NCBI GenBank assembly: GCA_014885115.2
Contig: WKLE02002425.1
Span: forward strand, 1 to 10,720
Reading direction: 5' to 3'
Source of the DNA: Asterionellopsis glacialis
Taxonomy: Eukaryota; Bacillariophyta; Plagiogrammaphyceae; Rhaphoneidales; Asterionellopsidaceae
Length of the DNA: 10,720 nt
Shown: positions 1-7,009 of the stretch, piece by piece
Numbering within the stretch: the first letter of the stretch is position 1
Layout of the letters: each line of letters begins with the position of its first letter
Translations under genes and position numbers: made by a program
The notes under the pieces: model-generated
The model's database searches: none
Told to the model about the DNA's origin: nothing
The model's input: the letters and a program-made list of their open reading frames with translations, nothing else

Positions 1-650
1 TTCTACTTTGTTCATTGTAATGATATTCCCGTTTTTCATCATCGTCGGCACCATTTTTTGATTGATTTTCGTGATTTTGTGTAAATCGTGTACCACGAGG
101 GTCTGGCCAGCTATCGGAAATTGCGTACCTCATATGAGGTAAAAACCGCACCTCATATGAGGTAAAGGCCCGGTAGAGTAGACACTAGAGATAGTGGAAA
201 AAAAAATCCGTCAGAAAACGATACATTCGAGCAACCTTTGCGTAGAAACCTGGTAGGATCAATTCCGTTTGCCACGACAAGTACGATTCATATAAGCCTA
301 TGTAATACGTCAGAAAAAAATGCAATTTTCTTATGCTCCAATGTTTGGTGGTCATCAGAATTTCTTAATATCTATCTGTCTTACCCTCACGTCATCAAAA
401 ACAGCTTTTGTAGGAGAGGTTGTAGAATTCGGCGTGCTACTAAAAATCGATACTGATACACACTGAATCTCTGGACAAAGATCCGAGTTTGGGAAAAGAT
501 ACGCTGTAGAGATCTTTTGTATTTTTTTAGTGTTTCATATCCCACCAACAACTTCTCTTCACTTAAAACTTTTGGAAGGATCATAAATTTGGAAGCCTTC
601 TCGAGGGATCCTTTGTACTTCGTACCAGATATATTTCATAGCCCGCAAAG
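1..650. other. Intergenic / 5' flank of the 651-2075 gene
   Basis: I see no convincing coding region here. The small open frames on both strands lack coding-like composition, domains or a targeting signal. The stretch holds two closely spaced perfect palindromes (126-163, listed separately). It also holds a small imperfect inverted repeat, AAGGATC at 576-582 against GATCCTT at 607-613, just upstream of the gene. The leading bases might contain the end of a neighbouring transcription unit, but nothing in the sequence shows it. Confidence 0.5.
126..166. promoter_or_regulatory. Paired palindromic elements, 23-bp period
   Basis: TACCTCATATGAGGTA at 126-141 is a perfect 16-bp palindrome. Its 14-bp core ACCTCATATGAGGT recurs at 150-163, followed in both copies by AAA, so the centres are 23 bp apart. 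Each core contains CATATG, which fits the E-box pattern CANNTG bound by bHLH-type factors. The pair lies about 490-525 bp upstream of the ATG at 651. That it is an operator for a dimeric factor is inference; the repeat itself is directly visible. Confidence 0.45.
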
Positions 651-2075
651 ATGAAGGCTGATCTTTTTGTCGAAGAGGGCACCCCTCTTCTGGCATCCAA
701 CGTTGCCGAAGAAGGAATGCCTCGCATTGAAGATGACACGAATTCTCCAGGCAATCGCAATGTTGCTCGCCTTTTTACCGCAGGTGTGTCATTCGCCCTT
801 CTCTTCGTTGGGTTGAAGAGTAGTAGAAATACAGGAGTCCCTGAAGAAATAAAAATGCGAGTTCCTGTTACAGGTCAAAAGCAATCTGAGCAGTCTATTA
901 CTTCTGTCACCAAACGTCTCACTAGTTATGGATGCGATAAAAGAGTGGCAAAGAATCTAGGAACTGGCCACGAGACCCCTGAAATTTGTGCCGCAGCGGC
1001 GTTGGTCGATCCTGCTTGTACCGGAAACGAAATCATGTTTTCTCAAGAATACAACTCTGATTCGGGTTGCAGTTGCTGCATACAGAGGGGATATAGTCAT
1101 ATAGCTTACATGGGTTACACTGCCAACCCTAATTGGGATATTTACAAGTATGTTGGCTCCGTCAAAGCAACCGAGCGTCTTACTGGGTTCAGCTGTTTTC
1201 GATTCGATGTCAAAAACATGGGGAACAACTACGTAACTCCAGACGAATGCGCAGATGCAGCTTTCAGAGCTCCGGAATGTACTTCAAATGAAATAATGTG
1301 GAGTCCAAAGGCTTGGGGTTGCCATTGCTGCGGGCCCAAGCCACCTGGTGAAGATGAAAAGGTGTATAACAAGGTTAATTACTGGAGTATTTACCAGTAC
1401 GATTTAACAACACCTGAGCCTACGCCAAAACCAACGGACCAACCAACTGCCACTCCCACTGATAAACCTACATCTAAACCAACGAATGAGCCCACCGTGA
1501 CTGCTTCTTCGTCTCCCACTATTTCTCCTACACCAGCACCTACGGATTCGCCTTCATTATCGCCTACTAATTCTCCTACAACAACACCACCTACGGTATC
1601 TCCTACCGAGTCTCCTACATTATCACCTACGGTATCTCCTACCGAGTCTCCTACAACGTCACCTACGGTATCCCCCACCGCCTCCCCAACAGATTCACCC
1701 AGTGCTCCCCCTACAGCATTTCCAACAAATGCTCCCACACCTTTACCCACAAAGACTCCCACTGCTTCTCCAACCGTATCTGCAGAACCATCTGCTACAC
1801 CAACATTGTCTCCAACGCCTAATGAATGTGTGGCTTGTAATGAAGATTCAGATTGTAAGCCAGGTGCTATGTGTTTGTGGCCCTGGAAAAAGTGTTCCGG
1901 AGTTGATGGAAAAATGGATCTTGGCTGTGAATGTAATTGGAATAGTGATTGTAGATCAGGAAGTTGTGAAGGTCGCATTCCTGCGAAATGTGTGCCTAAG
2001 CTTGCAACAGGTGAGGGATGTAACAATGATGCAGACTGTTTATCTGGCGAATGTAGCTGGTTCAAATGTAAATAA
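651..2075 (+). CDS. Membrane-anchored Cys-module protein with Pro-Thr stalk and Cys-rich head
   Basis: Intact 474-residue single-exon frame. An in-frame TAG at 639-641 and the AAAG context support the start at 651. Residues 1-37 are polar and acidic and contain an acidic dileucine motif (E9-G-T-P-L13-L14). Residues about 38-55 form one hydrophobic segment, suggesting a type II anchor with a cytosolic N-terminus. Two tandem Cys modules follow: C95-C143 and C182-C227. Each has the order C-x17-C-x9-C-x13/16-C-x-C-C and a trailing W-x-I-Y-x-Y. Residues about 253-391 are a Pro-Thr stalk of x-P-T units. The tail (393-473) is Cys-rich, with three C-N-x2-x-D-C-x2-G-x-C-like units resembling a Dickkopf/colipase-type pattern. 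No enzyme motif is seen. A role in the endomembrane system, cell surface or wall is inferred from architecture. I do not recognise a named family. Confidence 0.85.
   Translation: MKADLFVEEGTPLLASNVAEEGMPRIEDDTNSPGNRNVARLFTAGVSFALLFVGLKSSRNTGVPEEIKMRVPVTGQKQSEQSITSVTKRLTSYGCDKRVAKNLGTGHETPEICAAAALVDPACTGNEIMFSQEYNSDSGCSCCIQRGYSHIAYMGYTANPNWDIYKYVGSVKATERLTGFSCFRFDVKNMGNNYVTPDECADAAFRAPECTSNEIMWSPKAWGCHCCGPKPPGEDEKVYNKVNYWSIYQYDLTTPEPTPKPTDQPTATPTDKPTSKPTNEPTVTASSSPTISPTPAPTDSPSLSPTNSPTTTPPTVSPTESPTLSPTVSPTESPTTSPTVSPTASPTDSPSAPPTAFPTNAPTPLPTKTPTASPTVSAEPSATPTLSPTPNECVACNEDSDCKPGAMCLWPWKKCSGVDGKMDLGCECNWNSDCRSGSCEGRIPAKCVPKLATGEGCNNDADCLSGECSWFKCK
1407..1823 (+). repeat. Pro-Thr stalk repeat, with a 36-bp tandem repeat inside
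   Basis: About 139 codons of three-residue x-P-T/S units. Within them a near-identical 36-bp unit starts at 1590 and 1626, with a partial third copy from 1662. It encodes TVSPTESPTLSP, TVSPTESPTTSP and TVSPTASPTDSP. Such stalks are common in diatom secreted and surface proteins and are likely O-glycosylated; the glycosylation is inference. The DNA-level identity points to recent slippage or unequal exchange. Confidence 0.85.
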
Positions 2076-2673
2076 ACATAAAGGGATTCATCATATCCCT
2101 TCGCTTGACCCCAGTGAGTCATGCACGTATCGTGGCATGGTATATATACATTTTTTCCAAAGGTTATTAGGGTTTCCGGTGCATACTCTCGTGGCACAAG
2201 TACAGCAGTACAATAAAATAAATATGATGTGCTCCCTTCTTCCTACATCTTAATAATTTGAGCAACTGTTTGTATTTATATCGATGCTTTTGACAGAATT
2301 GTTTTCCATTCCTTTCAGTGTTTTGCAAATATGTAAAATATTTCCTCAACCCTTGTGAAATAGATCGACCCCGTTTCCGCTGTTAAAAGCTACATATCAT
2401 TTTAAATAGCCTTAGTAAAGTTTTGGAACGCAATGAGAGTTATATTCCCTATACTGCGATAAAACCAAGAGAAGAACAAAAGTATATTCATGATTGGACT
2501 TCACGCATCGAACTAAAACATATATATTATCTCTCTTTGAAATAACCAATTTTATGTTATTCCTACGGTAAACGCGTCTTTCTAAAGAAAACATGGTCTC
2601 TTATACCACATCAAAAAAGGTGTCATGAAATGTTAGGATATATAAAGATAGATCTAATAGGTTTTCTGTGCTT
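2076..2673. other. Convergent intergenic region (two 3' ends)
   Basis: AT-rich spacer between the stop of the 651-2075 gene and the stop of the lumen-protein gene on the other strand. Short open frames here (for example 2167-2349 and 2412-2594 on the minus strand) are low-complexity and show no domain or signal. It should hold both 3' UTRs. AATAAA occurs at 2212-2217, 137 nt after the plus-strand stop. Confidence 0.5.
2212..2217 (+). terminator. Candidate polyadenylation signal AATAAA
   Basis: Canonical hexamer 137 nt downstream of the TAA at 2073-2075, in an AT-rich setting. Diatom 3' ends often lack a strict AATAAA, so this is only a candidate. Confidence 0.3.
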
Positions 2674-3467
2674 TTAATATCCAAGTAACTTCTTGCCTTT
2701 CTCACTACTAAAATCTAAACCAGGAATTGAGATGGTAGGAGGTTTGTCTTCACCCTTTACCACAGTGCTGTAAAAGGAGAAAGTGAAGTTTAGAAAAAGA
2801 AATAAAAGTACAGACAGGGGCGTGCGTTTGTATTAAAGGACCGCGTTAAAGACAAAAAATTCTAACGGAGTAACTGTGGTTGACTTACTAAGTTCCAAGA
2901 ATACCCATCTAATGTTATATTGTTTGTGTTTGATGGAGCGAAAAATGAAATGAGAACACATTAAGTGAAGAAGATGATGAAAGCCTCAAAAGATATGCTG
3001 TAGAAAAATAGTGTAAAGCTCTATTGTCCAACTGTTTTTTGAAATAGTCATATATAACTTACCTCACCACCTGAACTGCTCACTGAACCTGAAAGTCCAT
3101 CATTGCGATCATCTTGATCACAGTAGCCTTTGCAATTTTCTAAACAGTATCCAGGATCCTTGGGTGCAATTTTTTTACAGTTTTGAAGACAATCTTTCAT
3201 GCAATCAGTTGCGGCATTTGCTGGATTAACGGGACCACCGAAAAGTGCTGCCGCACCACCCAGGGTGAGAAGAGTATTTCTTCGTGACATCATTGAAGTA
3301 CTACCAACGGGTAAAGTCGAAGGACTCGTAGTTGTAGTTTCAGTGATAGCATTTGGTCGTTGCCTACTTGTAGAATGAGAGGATAAGGCTATCGTTGATG
3401 GAAGCGTTACCATTCCCAACAACAACAACAACGACGACGATGCTTTGATTTGCTCAGAAAATATCAT
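2674..3467 (-). CDS. Plastid thylakoid-lumen six-Cys protein, three exons with a microexon
   Basis: Rebuilt as exon 1 3467-3063 (405 nt), exon 2 2908-2889 (20 nt) and exon 3 2767-2674 (94 nt). Together these give 519 nt, or 172 residues plus stop. Residues 1 to about 29 are a signal peptide with a poly-Leu core. A Ser/Thr-rich transit-like stretch follows, then a twin-arginine signal: S61-R-R63, a hydrophobic run, and A83-N-A85 as cleavage site. This is the layout for delivery into the thylakoid lumen by Tat. The mature part has six Cys (89, 93, 97, 108, 112, 116) spaced x3, x3, x10, x3, x3, suggesting a disulfide-linked helical hairpin. It ends in a Pro/Gly segment and KGKKLLGY. No cofactor motif is seen and I do not know a gene name. 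Exon 1 read alone would stop four codons into intron 1, giving a truncated 139-residue product. Shared promoter region with the divergent 4221 gene is possible. Confidence 0.8.
2768..2888 (-). other. Intron 2 of the lumen-protein gene (121 nt)
   Basis: Donor GTAAGT at 2888-2883 and acceptor TTTTACAG ending at 2768, preceded by a clear pyrimidine tract. Removal joins TA to C, forming a Tyr codon, and opens the frame to TAA at 2676-2674. Confidence 0.75.
2889..2908 (-). other. 20-nt microexon of the lumen-protein gene
   Basis: It is bounded by ...CATTAG upstream and GTAAGT downstream. It enters in phase 0 after the Glu codon of exon 1, encodes MGILGT, and leaves two bases that complete Tyr with the first base of exon 3. 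Skipping it would put exon 3 out of frame and stop after five codons. So the microexon explains both splice phases at once. Confidence 0.72.
2909..3062 (-). other. Intron 1 of the lumen-protein gene (154 nt)
   Basis: Perfect consensus donor GAG|GTAAGT at 3062-3057. The acceptor ATAACATTAG ends at 2909, and its TAAC resembles a branch site. Retention would add Val-Ser-Tyr-Ile and a stop. Confidence 0.75.
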
Positions 3468-4220
3468 GATTCAGTCTGTAATTTTGTTGTTGAATGAAAG
3501 TATTGAGATGTAATTATTAGTTGTCGTCTTTCTCGAAAGGATGTTTCGTTAAAGGCGTTTCAACTTATCTGTCTTCTAACAAGAATTTAGATTGGTAGAA
3601 GATCACTCAAAGAAAGTTCTTACCCACGAAGTATATACTGTCTGCTATATTATCGTCGATCAAGACTTTTTAATATGTATGCTTTTGTATCAAGAATGGT
3701 TAAGCTTGCAGAGACAAAAGACATGCAATACAAGATAGGCTGGTGTGTGACGATAATCTACTTCAGTTACTAGAGAGAGAGGTATTAATACCAGTACGCG
3801 ATGATTGATATCTTGAGCAGGACACTCACTGTACCTGGTAATGCTGTGCAACAATTTCAAAATAAATAGCTCCCCGGACAGACAGTCAGTCAGTAGCACT
3901 GTCAACACGTATGTCACTCCCTTTCTAAATGACGTTTTTGTCCTGTTTATATTACAAGAAGTGGACATGAGAATCCCGCACGACACTCCTGCATGCGTGT
4001 TATTGTTCGGTGACATCAGTGAGGAAAGATTTGATCTAAATAATGTTGCTGAGTCGAGAATGAAAACTCAGAGCTTTTTTTTGAAATGACAGAACAACAG
4101 CATCATCGCAATCCACCAGTCAGCAATCTCGCGGCGTTTGTGATCTCTCAATAATTTAGCAACAATTTGTACACGAAAAGATCATTTAATCTGTGCAGTT
4201 CATATACAGTTCCTATAAAA
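3468..4220. other. Divergent intergenic region between two plastid-protein genes
   Basis: About 750 bp separating the start codons of the lumen-protein gene (minus) and the Rieske-like gene (plus). Overlapping open frames on both strands (3690-4016 minus, 3841-4089 plus) have no targeting signal or domain and look fortuitous. A small tandem array of GACA/GTCA tetranucleotides lies near 3877-3896. The 5' UTRs and promoters of both genes must lie here. No unambiguous TATA box could be assigned. Confidence 0.5.
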
Positions 4221-4868
4221 ATGATGAAATCTTTCTCTTCTTTGGTGGCCCTCCTATGCCTTTTGGTGGTATCTACAACTTCTTATTCCTTCAATGCTCC
4301 GACTCGTCGTTCTGTCATGACCATGAAACGTGGACGAGGGAGTTTTAAGAAGGAAGCTGGTGGTGGTGGTTCCGCGTCCAATGTTAAACCTATGGCAGGT
4401 GGACTATCGTCAGATGCAACTGCTGCAGCACCAAAAGGTCGTTGGGTTCCTGTACAAGGAATCAAAAGTATGAAAGAACTTCCTCAAGAGGAGGGGAGTG
4501 TACAACTTGTTGATACCATGGCGGATGTGCTCGTCAATGGTGCGACCAACCCCACAGGTGCCGTTGCAGTTGTCAAATACGAAGGAAGCACCTATTGCTT
4601 TAGTTCATCTTGTAGCAAGTGTAAAATCCCATTGACCAAAGCAAAAGTTTTACCTGGGAATGATGAAACTGGAAACGTACCAAGGTTACAATGTGACTTT
4701 TGTCAAGCAGCCTACAACATTCGTACTGGAGAACCAGTTGCTAGTGAAGGTGGTGGAGGATTGTTTAGCGGAGTTGCCAAGGCAGTCTTTTCTTCACAAG
4801 ATGCTGTACCATTACCAACATACAGTCTTGGTGAACAAAATGGAAAAGTCCTCATCAACTTGCGTTGA
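4221..4868 (+). CDS. Plastid-targeted Rieske-fold protein with Cys-only ligand pattern
   Basis: 215 residues from the ATG at 4221. An in-frame ATG at 4167 adds 18 residues, but the 4221 start puts the signal peptide at the N-terminus. Residues 1 to about 23 are a signal peptide ending S-Y-S then F24-N-A-P-T-R-R, close to the diatom ASA-F plastid cleavage motif. A basic Gly-rich transit-like stretch follows. The core from about residue 73 (GRWVPVQGI) onward follows Rieske order: WVPV start, first ligand loop (C126, C131-S-K-C134-K-I-P-L), second ligand loop (C158-D-F-C161-x3-Y-N-I-R-T-G-E-P), and final strand YSLGEQNGKVLINL. Classical Rieske loops are C-x-H and C-x2-H; here no His is present. 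It may bind metal or FeS through Cys, bind zinc, or be structural. Plant and algal plastids have a degenerate Rieske protein, PSB33/TEF5, linked to photosystem II. Orthology is possible but untested. Confidence 0.82.
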   Translation: MMKSFSSLVALLCLLVVSTTSYSFNAPTRRSVMTMKRGRGSFKKEAGGGGSASNVKPMAGGLSSDATAAAPKGRWVPVQGIKSMKELPQEEGSVQLVDTMADVLVNGATNPTGAVAVVKYEGSTYCFSSSCSKCKIPLTKAKVLPGNDETGNVPRLQCDFCQAAYNIRTGEPVASEGGGGLFSGVAKAVFSSQDAVPLPTYSLGEQNGKVLINLR

Positions 4869-5056
4869 ATTTAACAGTACCATATGATACCAACGGCATG
4901 AAAAGTCGGATGTATTAAATACCCAATACCTAAATATATCTTAACCATGCATAATATAGTAACATATTACATATAGAGTGAATAAGAAACCTTCAAAGAA
5001 TCGTAACCACTATGAGAATGATGTAATAATGTAAAATGTGTCCGATGCTAATTCTG
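4869..5056. other. Short convergent 3' spacer
   Basis: AT-rich 188-bp spacer between the stop of the Rieske-like gene and the stop of the large minus-strand gene. It must hold both 3' ends. No canonical AATAAA was noticed on either strand. Confidence 0.4.
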
Positions 5057-7009
5057 TCATGACTTGTTACAATTTAACATGTTTTCAATGTGATCACCTG
5101 AACTGGAATTCCAAATTTCTTCGCGCGCATCGAAATTGGTCGGGCTTCCTCTGAAAATGAAGATAGTGTTCTTTGTATCGTCGAACCATACGAAATGGTG
5201 GTCAGAATTGTTTTTACTTACTCTCAAACTTTTCCAAACTAAGCAAGATTCCTGTTTTTCGTTACAGTCAGTACTGTTTTTCCACACTAGCCAATTACCA
5301 TCTTTCTGCAGGTCCGTATAGTAAGATACATCATCATTAACGTGGTCTGATGCACAACTGCTCCAAATGTTAGTATTATTCGTGTATCTAAGAATAAGCT
5401 TTCCATTTGTTTCCATCAGCAGCAAAACACTATTCGAAATTTTTATGCACTGACCAGACGATAAAGTTTCATTGTCAAGCAAAAGAACATTAGCAAGATC
5501 TCCCACTCTGGGTATACATGAAGGATCTGAAGGAGAAATAGACGGGAGAGCTGAAGGTGATATGGACGGTAGTTCTGAAGGAATTTCTGTTGGGACCACT
5601 GAAGGAAGCTCTGAAAAAGTCTCTGTTGGAAGGCTTGAAGGCAAATTTGAAGGAATCACTGTCGGAACCACTGAAGGCAACACAGAAGGAAGTTCTGAAG
5701 GTACTACTGAAGGCAACTCAGAAGGACTTACTGAAGGACTCCTAGAAGGGGGTTCTGAAGAGGAGACTGAGGGAAACGATGAAGGAAACGATGAAGGTTT
5801 TTTTGAGGGAAACAATGAAGGAACGTCCGTAGCCAAAGGATCACATATACATTTTTCATCTTTGCCTGTATTCGAGAAATTTCCAGCTGCAGCGGTTTTT
5901 CCATCCCATTTCACACTATATGCTCCCACCACTTCAGTCTCGTTGGATGGTGCATGGTATATCAGAAATCTCAAACATTGATCTCCGCAATCATCAAACA
6001 TTCTTCTTCTCTTCTCCTCAACAAAACGATGATATCTTCTCTCTCGAATCATCGGACACACCTGTTTTGCCTCTTTTTCAGTGACATTCAATTGCTTGTA
6101 AGGCCCTCCTTCCAAAAGTGTAGTATTCCTATTATTTGCAACTCTCCAACTGATGTCTTGGGGGCGCTCATCCGTGGTAATTGCTACTTCAAGTGCAATT
6201 GCTTCTTTTGCTTCTTCGTTGGTTACCGTACAAAATTTACAATTTATATCTTGAGATTGGGAATATAAAAATTGTTGATTTGATTTAGTTATATTCGTTT
6301 CATTCAAGTAGAGAGTATATCCTCCGGGGGATGCAATTCCATTCCCGTCAGAATCTTGAATTGTGAATTCCATGCAATCAATATTCTTGATGCATTCATG
6401 ATGTACATAATAGCTGTTGCTCTTGTTGTACCCGTTTCCTACTGATCGGAAGTTCTTGTTTACTAACTTCCAACTTGTCGCAGTTGGATCATCGTCCGTA
6501 CGCAGAAATAGCCGAAATGACTTTTGGGTGACCTTGCATGGTTTTTCACAAATCGCTGGAGCTGATTTAATATTTGTAACATGTCTATCTGGGCAGATGA
6601 CAGTACTTTCTGACTTGCTGAAGTTGCCTTTGCTTTCTCTGACGAATTTTTCATCTTGTTTTTCGTCCTCCCATTGCAAGGAATAGTTGCCAGAGTCGCT
6701 AGTACAAACAATACCATCTGTATGGGCATCGTATATGGTGAAAATGACGCAGTAGTCCGTAGGAATACAGACATTTTGATTAGTTTGGCTACCTGGCTCT
6801 TGAAAAGGTCCTCCCGTGAATAATGTTTGACCAGAGAATTTCATTGCAACACCCCAGGTAGTCTCTTGTGGGTATGAATCAGTATTGATTGTAATGGTCA
6901 TATTGCGACATAGTTTCGGTAATTTTCGTTTGTCAAGATCCTTCTGGGTTTTTTTGTGTCCAGCTTGAGCACTATACATCCGAGTGGCACCTTTTCGGTG
7001 GTTTTGTCA
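5057..7009 (-). CDS. C-terminal segment: three W/DG modules, Pro-Ser stalk, lectin-like domain
   Basis: Open frame after the TGA at 7007-7009; the first Met is at 6979. Numbering from that Met, three homologous modules lie at about 26-104, 154-226 and 262-360. Each has D-x2-P-x3-(S/T)-W, then G-G/N-G, a Cys pair and F-x-I-x-D/H, ending in a G-x-Y strand. The second carries DSDGNG. This type recurs in marine secreted proteins. The third contains an extra basic stretch at 301-330 (RERR, KRRR). A Pro-Ser stalk spans about 385-487. Residues 488-640 resemble bulb-type lectin: LLLMETNGKLIL...IWSS, then DLQKDGNWLVW, then FVWFDDTKNTIFIFRG. Multiple N-glycosylation sequons are present. If translation requires the upstream start, this segment is silent. 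If it starts at 6979 the product would lack a signal peptide, which does not fit its Cys-rich modules. Confidence 0.65.
5060..5518 (-). other. Bulb-lectin-like C-terminal domain (copy A)
   Basis: About 153 residues with repeated short strands of the type (T/K)-D/N-G-x-L/W-x-(L/V)-x-(Y/W) and an IWSS signature, similar in pattern to mannose-binding bulb lectins. A clear paralogue is encoded at 10337-10696. Sugar binding is not demonstrated: the canonical Q-x-D-x-N-x-V-x-Y motif is not intact. Confidence 0.5.
5519..5827 (-). repeat. Pro-Ser stalk repeat
   Basis: About 103 codons of x-x-P-S units, such as SELPSVVPSELPSVLP, linking the third W/DG module to the lectin-like end. It is functionally parallel to the Pro-Thr stalk of the 651-2075 gene but uses Ser, and the sequences are not closely related. 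The plus-strand open frame opposite it is an artefact of the repeat. Confidence 0.85.
7007..7009 (-). other. In-frame TGA inside the last FG-GAP repeat
   Basis: The frame reads ...AVVVAVGQP, TGA, QNHRKGATRMYSAQ... A canonical FG-GAP strand pair is V-A-V-G-x-P, a loop, then G-x-x-R-x-Y, so the repeat straddles the stop. Loss through a single transition such as CGA to TGA would explain it. No GT-AG intron removes it without deleting the conserved strand or breaking the frame. Confidence 0.8.

Noticed and set aside
1391..2197. Long minus-strand open frame rich in Gly-Val repeats
   Set aside because: It is antisense to the Pro-Thr stalk. The repeat keeps the opposite strand open, and the product has no signal or domain outside the repeat.
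1702..2253. Second plus-strand frame overlapping the first gene
   Set aside because: It overlaps the intact 474-residue frame. Its Gln/Leu/Pro-rich start is a frame-shifted reading of the repeat.
2755..2767. Alternative splice of exon 1 directly to an AAG acceptor before GGT-GAA-GAC
   Set aside because: It would keep the frame but uses a weak acceptor and ignores the strong TTTTACAG. The microexon model satisfies all consensus sites and both phases.
3690..4089. Overlapping small frames on both strands in the divergent spacer
   Set aside because: Mutually overlapping, no recognisable features, and positioned where promoters and 5' UTRs are expected.
4167..4220. Upstream ATG of the Rieske-like gene
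   Set aside because: It would bury the signal peptide behind 18 polar residues. The ATG at 4221 gives a standard presequence and has an A-rich context.
5472..5981. Plus-strand open frame rich in Glu-Gly repeats
   Set aside because: Antisense shadow of the Pro-Ser stalk, with the same periodicity. The minus-strand frame carries real domains on both sides.
7007..7009. TGA as a selenocysteine codon
   Set aside because: The position is a surface loop of an FG-GAP repeat, not a redox site. A second lesion upstream already breaks the gene, and no structured element was evident.
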